Translations under genes and position numbers: made by a program
Part shown: positions 26,805 through 38,115 of the stretch, in pieces
Layout: each line of letters starts with the position of its first letter
Position numbering within the stretch: the first letter of the stretch is position 1
Notes under the pieces: generated by a model
What the model was told of the DNA's origin: nothing
Seen by the model: only the letters and a program-made list of their open reading frames with translations
The model's database searches: none
Assembly: GCF_036323735.1 (NCBI RefSeq)
Contig: NC_086020.1
Span: 89,786,210 to 89,850,209 of the forward strand
DNA length: 64,000 nt
Origin: Rattus norvegicus
Lineage: Eukaryota > Chordata > Mammalia > Rodentia > Muridae
Direction of reading: 5' to 3'

Positions 26805-26930
26805 CTTTTTTACTTCAAATAACTATTTTAATTGAATATTTTATTTATTTACATTTCAAATGTTATCCCCTTTCTGGGTAAGCTCCTATCCTGGACCTTG
26901 CTTCCAAGTCCTGGCTTTCCCCTTCTTGAA
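26805..26930 (-). mobile_element. L1 3' terminus, short antisense fragment
   Basis: 'acatttcaaatgttatcccc' followed by pyrimidine-rich sequence is the antisense of the rodent L1 3' end, also seen in better preserved copies at 27.2, 38.9 and 43.2 kb. Confidence 0.6.
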
Positions 26931-27183
26931 AATTCCTCAAATTGTCCAAAGATACAGGTCTTCTGCTATTAGAGCTGACCTTAGCAATATAGGGGCAACA
27001 CTTATCTTTTGTGACAGAAAATAATTTATGAAAACTAGTACTATTGGATCACAATGCTTCCTGTGAAGCTGCGGGTCACAACATGAAGGCTAAACTATAC
27101 GACATGGCACTATCTCAGAAAATTCTCCTTAAGCCAAAATATCACTTTATACCTCTTCTCTGGTTTTAAAGACATATTCACTG
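26931..27183. other. Non-coding spacer
   Basis: Short interval between L1 fragments with nothing recognisable. Confidence 0.4.
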
Positions 27184-27970
27184 AGGGTTCCTTGTTTTGT
27201 TTTTTCTTGGATATTTATTTGCATTTCAAACGTTATCCCCTTTCCCAGTATCCACTCTGGAAACACCCTATCTTATCCCCCCTCCTCCTGCATATGAGGG
27301 TGCTCCCACAACCCCCCACCCACTCCCTCCCACCTCTCTGCCCTACACTGGAGTATCAAGCCTTCACAGGACCAAAGGCCTCTCCTCCCACTGATGCTCA
27401 ACAAGGCCATCCTCTGCTACATATGCAGCTGGAGCCATTGGTTGATTCATGTATAATCTTTTGTTGGTGGTTTGGTCCCTGGGAGCTCTGAGGTGTCTGG
27501 TCGATTGATATTGTTGCTTTCCTATGGAGTTGCAAACCCTTTCAGCTCCTTCAGTCCTTTCTCAACTCCTTCACTGGGGACCCAGTTCTCAGTCCAATGG
27601 CTGTCTGTGACCATCTTCATCTGTATTTGTCAGACACTAGCAGAGCCTCTCAGGTGACAGCTATATTAGGCTCCTGTCAGGAAGCACTTCTTAGCATCCA
27701 AAACAGTGTCTGGGTTTGGTGTCTGTATATGGGGTGGATCCCCAGGTGGGGCAGACCCTGGATGGCTTTTCCTTCAGTCTCTGTTCCACATTTTGTCTCT
27801 GTATTTCCTCCTGTGAGTATTTGTTCCCCCTTCTAAGAAGGATTGAAACATCCATACTTTGGTTTCGTTCTTCATGAGCTTCATGTGGTCTATAAATTGG
27901 GTATTCTGAACTTTTGGGTTAACATGTATGCACTCACTGATAAATGGATATTAGTCATCTAGGGTTTCTT
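27184..27970 (-). mobile_element. L1 3' UTR with a small inverted 5' end
   Basis: From about 27195 to 27918 the sequence is antisense L1 3' UTR. At about 27919-27955 it switches to sense orientation ('atgtatgcactcactgataa', then 'atggatattag'). In L1 order the sense piece ends at 'gatattag' and the antisense piece starts at 'cccaaaagttcag', which adjoin in the uninverted copy at 35.99-36.04 kb. A diverged TSD candidate (agggttcctt / agggtttctt) lies at 27184-27193 and 27961-27970. Open frames in the block are not genes. Confidence 0.85.
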
Positions 27971-27979
27971 CTAAGGATA

Positions 27980-28505
27980 CTTTTTTTTAAAAATTTATTT
28001 TCTTAAATATATTTTATGTATTTACATTTTCAAGTGTTATACCCTTTCCTCCCTCTCCCATAGCCCCTCCCTCTCGCCCAGCCTCTATGAAGATGCTTCC
28101 ACTCCTACCCACCCACTCCCACCTCAACACCCTGGCATTTGTCTACATTGGAAGCCTTCACATGACCAAGGGCTTTTCCTCCTATTGATACTGGACAATG
28201 CCATCTTCTGCTACATATGTCATGGGTCCCTCCCTACGTAATCATTGGTTGGTGGTTTAGTCCCTGGGAGTTCTGGTGGGGTCTGGTTGGTTGATGTTGT
28301 TGTTCTTCCTAGGGGTTGCAAACCCCTTCAGCTCCTTCAGTTTTTCTTTTCTCTAACTCCTCTGTTGGAGTCCCCTTGTTCATTTCAATGGTTAGCTATA
28401 AGCATTCTCGTCAGTATAAGTAGGGCTCTGGCAGAGCCTCTCCAAATACTTCCATATCTGGCTCCTGTCAGCAAGCACTTCTTGGCATCAGCAATAGTGA
28501 CTGGG
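27980..28505 (-). mobile_element. L1 3' UTR, antisense, 5'-truncated
   Basis: This is a second L1 3' end directly beside the previous one and in the same orientation. It starts with a T-rich tail and contains 'attggttggtggtttagtcc', 'gcaaaccccttcagctcctt' and 'ggctcctgtcagcaagcact', all present in the neighbouring copy. It stops at about 28505 without an inverted piece. Confidence 0.85.
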
Positions 28506-30597
28506 TGAGTTTCTGTTGAATGAGTATGGGGACGATTATCATTTGACTTTGATAAGGAAGGGAAGTATGTTACTGTCGAGATATTATTGTGCCCTGGCTG
28601 GTGATTATGCTCTATAAGAACTATCCAGGGCTTGGAGAGAGAAAAGAACAAAAGACAAAAACATGGGTCAACTAGTTTACAGTAAAGACTGAAACAGCAT
28701 TCAAGTATCCCTAAAATAGCCTGTTGATCAACATTCTCATATACTTTGTTTGATTTGTTTGAATGTACTCCTTAAAGAGCCAGCCTCTACACTCTGGGAT
28801 TTAGATAAGTTTGCATTTACATCAGACAAAAATAGCAGTTATTTATCAGTACTGTCATCATGGTGTCTTTTTTCCATCAAAGGATGTTTGCTAAAAGTTG
28901 AAAGAATTCATTCTGCCTGCCAAATAAAAGACCTTGGCAGTAAGTTGTTAAATTCCCAGATCCAGAAGTGAATGAGAATCAAATTCATTTAAAGAGAAAA
29001 ATCTGAAATGATTTGAGTTAATCATTTCTGCCTACCAACAGAAATAAACGTCCTTCAGCCATGGTCATGTAATTTTGCCAGCAATTTTGTTATTACAAAC
29101 TACAACTACCTCATGATAATTGTTTCTAAAAGAGAGCCTTTATGTTTCAATTAAGTAAGAGAATTAAAGGAATATGAGAAAATAAAGCTCTATTAAGGAT
29201 ATGGTTTTGTCACACTAAAGCTTTGTTTTAAAATTTGTTTTAGAGTTTAATTTCATATTTTAACACATTAAAAATGCATATATGAATGGAAAGGTAATTC
29301 ACCTTGCAGCAAATGTTTCTACAGTAATTGCCTCTTTTGACTCTGACTTTATATCAGTAGGCCAACAGAATAAAATATCTACTACCATCGGTACACACAT
29401 ATGAATTGGTCAGTGACAGCATAGGTCAAGTACATTAAGTTGTTTTAAAGGTTCACTCTCACCTATAGAATGACTTTACTTGATTTTATTACCTAAGTTA
29501 CATTAAATTCTCGTTAATTTTCCCAGTTGGCACACAGGTCAGGAATCTACTAAATTTCATTTGTCCTAAATACTTCAATGAATGGATACCATCTTCTCTT
29601 TAGAGGTTATTCAATAACTTATTAGTCTTACTTTCTGGAACTTATCTCATTTTCAGTTATGTTTAATCATTTTTAAATAATCTGAGGTACATTGGGGTCC
29701 CAGAACAGGGTCACTGGAAAGTATCGCAGAACACTAGATAATCCTGTGGAGACCTTGCTTCACTACAAGGCTCTCGTTCACCAATGGCAGTAAGGAGGGA
29801 GGTTTCAATAACTGTATTTCCTATGAGTTTAACATTATATAAAATTACTGTTCCACTCTTTCAATAATTTCTATCTAATATTATAACACTTTCCCTTTTA
29901 CACATAAAATCCATGTGTGTGAGTGTAAGAGAGGAGGAACTCCTCCCTCAAGCCCTTTCTTTCTTACTTTTTGAAATATGTAACCATTTTATTCCCCAAC
30001 CAGTTATGTTTATTTCACTTTTTCAGAGGACTTATAACAACAGTGATTAATAAAGAAGTTATGAGTATGAAAGACTGAAAGGGTGACATGGAAGAGCAAA
30101 ACTAATAAAATATATTACTTACATATAGAATTCTCAAAAATAAAATAAAATGCACATAGTGTGGAAATATGTAGGGGTAGGCTACTGATGTTCTTTTTTC
30201 TTGTCTCGTTTGATTTTAATTCCTCTCAGACCTGTAAATATTTGTCTAGGACAAGCACCCCCTCTCAGCCAGTTTCACTCCCTCTGCGACTTGCTAGATC
30301 CACACCAGCAATCACACTTGACCCAGAGTTCCAGAGTTCTGCAAGGTGCCTCACTGAAACATCCAGGTGTACAGGATTACTTCACACTGCCAAGAGTAAC
30401 TCGTACCAGGTTCTTTGACCAAACTGCTTAAGACACCTGACTGTAACAGGGAAATAGATGGTCTGTATAAGAGCTTTGTCTCCAAATATCAAGCTGAGGA
30501 AATTGTGATACAATCCTGCTATGAATTGGCTTCATCCTGCAAATGGTGATATCTTTGATAAAAGAAGAAATGTGACTAGTCGTAGAACAAAATAGAA
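28506..30597. other. AT-rich non-coding stretch
   Basis: No gene or confidently named repeat. Open frames at 28750-28971 and 30161-30431 have no recognisable domains. Confidence 0.5.
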
Positions 30598-30608
30598 AAG
30601 AAAGAAAA

Positions 30609-30649
<41 letters not shown>

Positions 30650-30701
30650 GGAAGGAAGGAAGAAAGAAAGAAAGAAAGAAAGAAGGAAAGAAAGAAAGAA
30701 A
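30598..30701. repeat. Purine microsatellite (GAAA)n-(GA)n-(GGAA)n-(GAAA)n
   Basis: About 100 bp of pure A/G on the plus strand with four successive unit types, read directly. Minus-strand Phe/Leu/Ser-rich frames here are repeat translations. Confidence 0.95.
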
Positions 30702-30919
30702 GACTCATCCAACAAAGTAACTCCAGATGGACACATCTCAATTCAGAGAAAGAACAACATGAAACACCAAATAATGTGCCTTCTCCAAAAATTAAGAATC
30801 TCAAAACAATGCCCCATTTATAAAAGACATAGAGAGATCAGACAAAGAATTCAAAATAATGAATATAATTATTGCTAAACTAGTCTAACAAGATTAAGAG
30901 AGAAAGCCATAGCAGCTGT

Positions 30920-31054
30920 CATCATCATCATCATCATCATCATCACCACCAACACCATCACCACCATCACCACCACCTCCACCACCACCATCATCATCAC
31001 CACCACCACCACCACCACTACCACTACCACCACCATCATTATCATCATCATCAT
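30920..31054. repeat. (CAT)n/(CAC)n trinucleotide microsatellite
   Basis: About 135 bp of CAT and CAC triplets. It directly precedes the antisense B1 body, so it occupies the place of the B1 A-tail. Confidence 0.95.
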
Positions 31055-31181
31055 TTTGAGACAGGGTTTCCTTATGTTGCCATGGCTGTCCTGGAACTCA
31101 GGCTGAAATCAGGCATTCCTTGAACTAAGAGATCTGCCTGCCTCCTCCTCCAAGTGCTGGGATAGAAGGTGGGCACCACTA
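31055..31181 (-). mobile_element. B1 SINE, antisense
   Basis: 'ttttgagacagggtttcctt', 'ggctgtcctggaactcaggc' and 'ccaagtgctgggatagaagg' are the antisense B1 landmarks in order. Confidence 0.85.
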
Positions 31182-31639
31182 GAACCATTGGTGTTGATGA
31201 CTGAAGACTCAGAGTTAAAAAAGAGAGACATAGAAGAATTCAATGACAACATTTTCCCCTACCCCACAGCCCCTCCAAAAATGAAAAGAAAGTTATGGAA
31301 GAGAACTCACAAAAATTGTGGTAGGAATGCAGAAGTATAGTTCTTCCCAGTTGATGGCTTCTGGGAAAGGTGAGAAAGTGGAAGGACTCTGTCTTCTTTA
31401 AAAGGCTGGCCATTGGAACTTTGATCAGCTCCAGTAAGTACATGGGTAACAACAAATTAGACTTGGTATATTTCTTTCCTTCTTCTTTTTCTTCAGGGTA
31501 TATTACAAATGTGGTGGGGTGGGCTTGGGAAGACTTGGAAGAGAATAAAAATACTATGTCGGAAAAAAAGACTAGAACAGAGAAATGAATGAAATAAGGA
31601 AGTCAATGCAAGATGTTATGATGGAGTTTGATTTTTTTT
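31182..31639. other. Non-coding stretch
   Basis: No clear feature. The region leads into LINE-like sequence, and its right part may belong to the ancient element annotated next. Confidence 0.4.
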
Positions 31640-31934
31640 AAAGAAAGCCCAAACTGAAATGATGCTAGAAATAGAAGAGACATTTAACAAAACAATCTGT
31701 GATCTCAATGGGAAGTGTCAATATTTGGATCATGTAAAGAAAAGAGAGTTGGAGATAGAAGACAAAGGAAAGAAATTGGATCATTTCATTAAAGGTCAAT
31801 GAGAAATGAAATTAAATATCAAATGAGCAAAAAATAAAAGAACATGGAAATATGATGAAATGATTTAACCTCTAAATTCTAGACAAAGACAAGAAAATCA
31901 TAAAAGAAAATGTCCTAAACCTGTAAGTAGAGGC

Positions 31935-32455
31935 AGTATGTTAATCCACTCTATACTGCCCAGCGGGTGCATATGTGCTTTTTACTACCACCCTAATGTT
32001 CTGGATTCCCAAATATAAAAATACACACACACACACCTCCTTATATTTGAAGGACCTTAATAGCTCATTGGCTGGGCTGCTCCCTAACTTCATGTGGCTA
32101 ATACATATTCTCTTCTGACATTCTGACTTAATACTTACTAAATCTGTGTTTTATCTTCACTGACCTGGACCCTGCTGGGTAGCCCTCCTGGAGCTACCTT
32201 CCCCCTGCAACTACATGTCTCTCCCTCCTGCACCTTTCCAGGCTAGTCCATCTCCTAAGCAATCAAAATGGAGGAATCCCTCTTCCTCCTTCCTGGGTCC
32301 TTTCCTGGGAATCCTAGAAGTCCTGTCTCTATCTCTCTGCCCAGCTATTGGCACCAGTCAAAAGCTAACTGTGTAGAGGCTTCCTTTAGTCCTACATGAG
32401 GGACACTACAAACAGGTTTTTCGTTAACAAAATTAACATAAGCTGGTATATTTAG
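31935..32455. other. Unassigned insert within the ancient LINE remnant, LTR-like composition
   Basis: A pyrimidine-rich block with a short (CA)n at about 32019-32036 and the motif 'tctctgcccagctattggca', which I associate with some rodent LTR-type repeats. It has no clear TSD or terminal motif, so only its different composition and its interruption of LINE-like sequence support it as an insert. Confidence 0.35.
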
Positions 32456-32980
32456 AGATGCCTACTTAATGACAAGAGACCTACAGAGTACCAAATCAGC
32501 AAAACCAGAGCAAATTTCCTTCACATATTATAGTTAAAACATTTAAAGCAAAGAATGAAGAATGATACTGATAGTGGAATAAAAGTCTTCACTGGTAAAG
32601 GTAGGCTATCAGAATAACACCTGATTATTAGATAAGAATCTTTGAAGCTAGAAGACTTAGATACTACAATTTCAGAGAAACCATGACTATTATCACAGAA
32701 TATTTTACCCAGAAAACCTGTCTATTAAAATTGAATGAAAAATGAAAAGAACCCATTATTAAAACAGATTAAAGGAACATATGATTAAAAGGTAGATAAA
32801 ATAATAAGTGGAATCATTAAATCAGAATAAAAGAATAAACGCACCCACTGAGCAATAGTAAATAACATTTTTATAATGGGAAATGAAAAGAGATTCAAGA
32901 AAAACTGTAGGAGCAACAGAAAGACAAGAATTAATAAATGTTTCTCAATAACCACTCTGAACTTTAAGAATCTCAATTGC

Positions 32981-33507
32981 CAAAGATGGATGAAGCAAAG
33001 AAGTGCAGGCTGACAGGAACCGAATGCAGATCTTTCCTGTGAGACACAACCAGAATGTAGCAAATACATAGGCGAATGCCAGCAGCAAACCACTGAACTG
33101 AGAATGAGATTCCCCATTGAAGGAATCAGAGAAAGGACTGAAAGAGCTTGAAGGGGCTTGAGACCACATATGAACAATAATGCCAACCAACCAGAGCTTC
33201 CAGGGACTAAGCCACTACCCAAAGACTATACATGGACTGACACTGGGCTCCAACTGCATAGGTAGCAATGAATAGCCTAGTAAGGGCACCAGTGGAAGGG
33301 GAAGCCCTTGGTCCTGCCAAAGCTGGACCCCCAGTGAATGTGATTGTTGGGGGGAGAGCGGTAATGGGGGGAGGATGGGGAAGGGAACACCCATATAGAA
33401 GGGGAAGGGGAGGAGTTGGGGGATGTTGGCCTGGAAACCTGGAAAGGGACTAACAATTGAAATGTAAATAAGAAATACTCAGTTTAATAAAGATGGAGAA
33501 AAAAAAG
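32981..33507 (+). mobile_element. Rat-type L1 3' UTR, 5'-truncated
   Basis: It starts at 'caaagatggatgaagcaaag' and follows the same order as the copy at 21.25-21.78 kb, with a G-rich tract at about 33349-33425, ending 'aataaagatggagaaaaaaa'. It is more diverged than the 21-kb copy. No convincing TSD was found. It splits the endonuclease-like region of the older LINE remnant. Confidence 0.92.
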
Positions 33508-33864
33508 TCACAGATCAACACATTAGGTAGAAACATGATCTAGCTTTTCTCCCTGCTTGCAAGAAATATATCTCACCACCAAATACAGACTCTTTCTTAG
33601 GGTAAGAAAGTTGGTAACAGTATTCCAACCAAATATAGCTAAGACATAGGCAGACATGTATATTCTAATATCTGACAAAACAGATTTTAAAACAAAACTA
33701 AATGCACTGATGAGATATTACCTTTCTTAACAGAAACTCAGTTTCACAGAAGGAACAGTCTTATAGATAAAACCAGTAATTTCCCTTAGAGCAGTGGTGC
33801 TAAGTGATTTCATTACTCAATAGGCAGTCCATTCGACTATAAATTAAACTTAGAAACTCTGTGT

Positions 33865-34310
33865 CTTAGTATTTCTGTTGCTATGATAAAACACAATGAT
33901 TAAAAGCAATCTGTGGCATTGGGGATTGAGCTCAGTGGTAGAGCGCTTGCCTAGCAAGCACAAGGCCCTGATTCGGTCCCCAGCTCCGAAAAAAAGAAAA
34001 GAAAAAAAAGCAATCTGTAGAGGAAATGACTTACTGTCTTACAGTTAGAGGTAATCACCCATCACTGAGAAGCCAGGGCAGAAACTCAAAGCAGTGAAGC
34101 ATTCTGCTGGCAGGACTGATACAAAAGCCATAAAGGAATACTTCTCATTCCTCAGAGATTGCTCAATATGCTTTCTTAAACAATACAGGATAACTCATCT
34201 ATGTTTGGTCCTTGCCCTCTGTAGAATGAGCCCATCCAAAACAGCAAAAAAAGCTCCATACAGAAAAGTATACCATCATGTGGGCAAAGAGACATCAAAA
34301 AAATGAAGAA
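33865..34310 (+). repeat. Abundant rodent interspersed repeat, interrupted by an ID element
   Basis: The left piece contains 'gtatttctgttgctatgata' and 'aaacacaatga', and the right piece 'catcactgagaagccagggc' and 'agaaactcaaagcagtgaag'. This order is familiar from a very common rodent repeat that I cannot name with certainty. The ID insertion at about 33915 interrupts it between 'gcaatctgtgg' and 'aggaaatgac'. Confidence 0.55.
33902..34018 (+). mobile_element. ID SINE (BC1-type) with 13-bp TSD
   Basis: The ID body from 33915 contains 'gagctcagtggtagagcgct', 'tgcctagcaagcacaaggcc' and 'ttcggtccccagctccgaaa', with an A-rich tail. The TSD 'aaaagcaatctgt' is perfect at 33902-33914 and 34006-34018. 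It is nested inside the repeat at 33865-34310. Confidence 0.96.
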
Positions 34311-34349
34311 AAAAATAAACTTTACCGGCATTACATCTGACAGTGTGTA

Positions 34350-34980
34350 AATATGTCACTTATACAAGGAACACAAATAACTCAAATATCAGTAAAACAA
34401 AGAACTCAATTTCAAGAAATAGAGAGTTCTCAGAAGGTTAAGTAAAAATGGCTGAGAAGCAATTTTTAAAATTACACTTATCTATCAAGAAAATGCAAAT
34501 TATAACTACATTATGATTTCATCATAATCACATTGGAATTCCAAAGTTCAAAAGAGCAAATGATGACCAAAGAACTCTGATTTCCAACGAAAAGGAGTTA
34601 AAAGTAGTATAGCCAGTATAGAAATCACTTTGGAAGTTATTCCAAAACTCCAAAATTCTCTACTGAATGAAGCAGCAATGCCACTTTTACCTACACACAT
34701 AAAGGACACTGTAGCCTATTGGAGACATACCCACATATCCATGTTCATTGCTACTCCACTCACCATAGCTAGTAAAGGGAAGCAGCTTAGAATGCCATCT
34801 GCTGATGAATGGATAAGGAAAATGGGGTATATTTACACCTAAATATTATTTAGGTATTACAGAAATGAGATTATGAAATTTATATGTAAATGGGTGAAGC
34901 TGGAAACAATCATTCTCAGTAAGGGAACTCTGATTTAGGAAGCACAACCTAGTATGTGTCATTTCATTTGTTAGAATCAT
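34350..34980 (+). mobile_element. Old L1 fragment: ORF2 C-terminal region and start of 3' UTR
   Basis: Translation around 34670-34850 gives a decayed copy of the conserved L1 ORF2 C-terminus: a 'PLLPTHIKDT' piece and, further on, 'ADEWIRKMGYIYT', with the normal Cys-rich segment between them degraded. Flanking sequence follows ORF2 order ('aatggctgagaagcaatttt'). It is not functional. Confidence 0.75.
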
Positions 34981-35109
34981 CAGACACATGTGCTTCATTT
35001 GGAATGCTCAAGAACATCAGTATGTTAGACTTCTTTAGACATATCTATTCTGGTGCATTATTTTCACTTTGTGAGAAAAATGTGGCAGTTTGTTATATTC
35101 TATATTAAA

Positions 35110-35328
35110 GATACAAATTCAATAATTTAAATTTTGTGCCAGCATATGTATGTATTCAAGGGAAGTTAGGGAATCAGAATGTGGTTCCTGCAGAGGCCAG
35201 AGGCATTAGATAAGTTATAGATAGAATTATAGATGTTTTCTTACCCACTTGACATGGGAGCTGGGAAGCATACTCAAGACATGTGAAAGAGCACTATGTG
35301 TTCTTTAACTGCTTCCTTGCCTATTCGG
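35110..35328 (-). mobile_element. B3-type SINE, antisense
   Basis: 'cctgcagaggccagaggcat', 'cttgacatgggagctgggaa' and 'gtgttctttaactgcttcct' match the antisense order of a B3 SINE. It is diverged. Confidence 0.65.
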
Positions 35329-35980
35329 TTCTCTCCTTATATCCTAAACACAGGATTTTTTTATTTGATTTTGATAGAAAAATGCTCTTGGTTTTTCTCA
35401 GTGTAATGACTTGCTTTAATAAGTATCATCTCTTAAATGATCCTATTGATATTTTCTGATACCAATCAACATAATGATATATTCAAATAAGACTAAAATA
35501 ATATTTAATTGTGTTCTTTTGTAAATTGCATAACTGATATCCCAAAATAACTTTAAACATTAAAAGTGGTAGTAATAAGGAAGTGCTTTGATTTGACAAT
35601 TATATCTGTTTTCTTAGTGTGCTAAGATTCGAATTTTGGCACTGCATATCAGTCTAAGAATATTCAGAATTTGAGGGAGAGAGAGAGAGACAAGGAGTTA
35701 GGAAGAGAACATTAAGAGAGTATTCAGGTTAATGTGTGCTGAATTTTATTAAGCATCTTTTAAGCATCTATTTGGATAAGCCTTTTCTCTGCAAGTCTTT
35801 TAATGTCTATAAATCAAAATGTCAATCAACTCAGAAAATACATGTCACAACATATCAAGGAAATATCTAATACTGTACCAGAAAACATTGCTCAAATACA
35901 CCACAGTTATCTGAGATGTGTGCACTATTGTGCAGCTAAGATCTATTAGGAAAATTGTACATTATTTACGGAAATGTTTT
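35329..35980. other. Non-coding stretch, no gene seen
   Basis: Nothing recognisable apart from a short GA-rich patch at about 35672-35692. Confidence 0.5.
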
Positions 35981-35984
35981 ACAA

Positions 35985-37079
35985 AAAATACAATGGTATG
36001 CACTCACTGGTAAGTGAATTAGCCCAAAAGTTCAGCTTACCCAAGATACAATCCACAAACCACATGAAGCTTAAGAAGAAGGAAGACCAAACTGTGGATA
36101 TTTCAGTCCTTTTTAGAAGGGGAAAAATACTTAGGGGAGGTAGAGAGAGGGAGAGACTTGGAGAAGAAAGGAGGGGGAGAGGGAAAAGAGAGCCAGGATC
36201 AGGTCTGGGAGGAAACAAGGATGATATACAGAGGGACAGGAATTTGAACAGAGGTGTATAGCAATCGGGGATGGGAACTGGGGGTAGCTATCAGCAAGTC
36301 CCAGATGCCAGGAAAGCTAGAGACTCCCAGGACCCAGTGGGGATGAGATTAGCTGAAATGCCCAACAAAGGGGAGGGAGTAACTGAAGTGACCATATCCA
36401 GAGGTTAAGCAAGGCACCCATTGAGGGGATGGAGCCACCCACTCATTTTCAAATTTTTAAACCAGTATTGCTCCTCTCTAAAGGTGCAGAGCAGAGACTG
36501 AAGGAAAGGCCATCCAGACACTGCCCCACATGGGGAGCAATATCATATACAGACACCAAACATAAACACTACTGTGAATGCCAAGAAGTGTTTGCTGACA
36601 GGAGTCTGATATAGCTGTCTCCTGAGAGGCCCTGCTAGAGCCTGACAAATACGGATGTGGATGCTTGCAGACAACAATTGGACTGAGCACTGGATCCCCA
36701 ATGAATGAGTTTGAGAAAAGCCTGAAGAAGCAGAACGGGCTTGCAACCCTATAGGAAGACCAACAATATCAACCAACCAGACACCCCCCATTCCCAGCTC
36801 CTTAGACCTAAACCACCAACCAGTCCAACATGGAGTGACCGATGGGTTCAGCTGCATACTTAACAAAGCATGGCCTTATCTGGCATCAATGAGAGGAGCG
36901 GCGTTTTGTGAATGCCTTGGGAATATCAGAGTAGGGAGGCAGGAGTGGGTGGATGGGTGGGTGAGCACCCTCAGAGAAGCAGTGGAGGGAAGATGGGATA
37001 GAGGGTTTTCAGAGGGGAAACTAGAAAAGGAAATAACATTTGAAAAGTAAATAAATAAAATAACCAATTAAAAAAAAAG
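35985..37079 (+). mobile_element. L1 3' UTR, about 1.1 kb, sense
   Basis: The block starts with 'ggtatgcactcactggtaag' and 'ttagcccaaaagttcag', then a purine-rich tract, then the region shared with the other rodent L1 copies ('ctgaaggaaaggccatccag', 'tagctgtctcctgagaggcc'), ending in an A-rich tail at about 37055-37079. It is uninverted and is the internal reference for the inverted copies at 27.2 and 43.2 kb. Open frames on both strands here are shadows. Confidence 0.88.
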
Positions 37080-38115
37080 AGGAGAGAAGAGGGAACAGAA
37101 AGGGAAATAGGAGAAGGAAGTTGAAAGAGATACAGAAAGGCTGGAAAGAATTAACCATAAAACTAAATTCAAGGAGCAGTTTTATTCAACATACTGTTTG
37201 AAAATAGAAATAATGTCACATAAGTTTTAATACAGAATCATTTAAAAGTAGACTTAAGTATGCATTTAGATTAATAGTTTTTTTTTTAATTTCATACTAC
37301 TCAGGATTTCTTAAGTGTTTTTTCACTGGAGATATTTAATTGGACCCTGGGCTTAAACTTACAAATAAGTATTCAAGTTAAAAATATGTACTTATTGTAA
37401 ATGACTAAAACTTACATATTTTGTTGTCCATATAATTTTGTCAATTAGTATATACATATGAAAGAAAATTCTTATGCTAATGGGATGGACATGCTTACTT
37501 GTTATATAACACATTGCATTTTAGGAGAGTGCTTCCTCCTGCAAGATACAGAGCACTGACAATATTTTTTTCTGAGTTGATTGACATTTTGATTTATAGT
37601 CTTCAATGAGGAATACATATTTCACACAAATACATAGAATAAAGTGGCAGAAGTATGCTTTGGGCCATTTCAGAAATTGCTGGAAATTCTGTCTTCATCT
37701 CAAAACAAAATCCTTTTAACGACTACTTTTAATGATACTGAAGTTATCTACTACTCAAAAGAATAATTTTCCAAATCAATCAGTCTCATGTAATACAATT
37801 TAAATTATATTGATTTTATCTTTACATGCTGAGATGTAAATGGCAGGAAGATAGTAAAAGTCATTGTTTTCGGATATTAAAGCATTATGTGTATAATAGG
37901 ATTTCTCCAATTTGACATGGAATTCTATACATGGAAATACCTATGATGAATTATACTAACACAATGTTGACATCTACCTAGTTTGGTGAACAAAGACAAA
38001 TGTCACCATATCAATGCTGTAACAGTATTCTCAAAGTACTATAAAAAGTAAAAATATATTAACAAGGGACATTGTTGCAGACATCCAGTACACTGAACAT
38101 TTACAATAAATGTTT
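37080..38115. other. AT-rich non-coding stretch
   Basis: A GA-rich patch at about 37078-37140 follows the L1 tail. No gene is seen. Confidence 0.5.

Larger units (their letters stand above)
31640..33850 (+). mobile_element. Ancient L1/HAL1-type LINE remnant, interrupted
   Basis: Three pieces read in LINE order on the plus strand: a Lys/Glu-rich coiled-coil-like segment (about 31640-31930), an ORF1 C-terminal-like segment (about 32460-32750), and an endonuclease-like segment after the inserted rat L1 (about 33507-33730) whose translation includes ILISDKTDFKTKLNAL, close to the L1 endonuclease motif. All frames are broken. An unrelated insert (about 31935-32455) and a rat L1 (32981-33507) split it. 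It could be a HAL1 or an old L1; I cannot separate the two by eye. Confidence 0.5.

Noticed and set aside
32785..33222. 145-codon minus-strand open frame
   Set aside because: It spans the antisense of a rat L1 3' UTR and an ancient LINE remnant.
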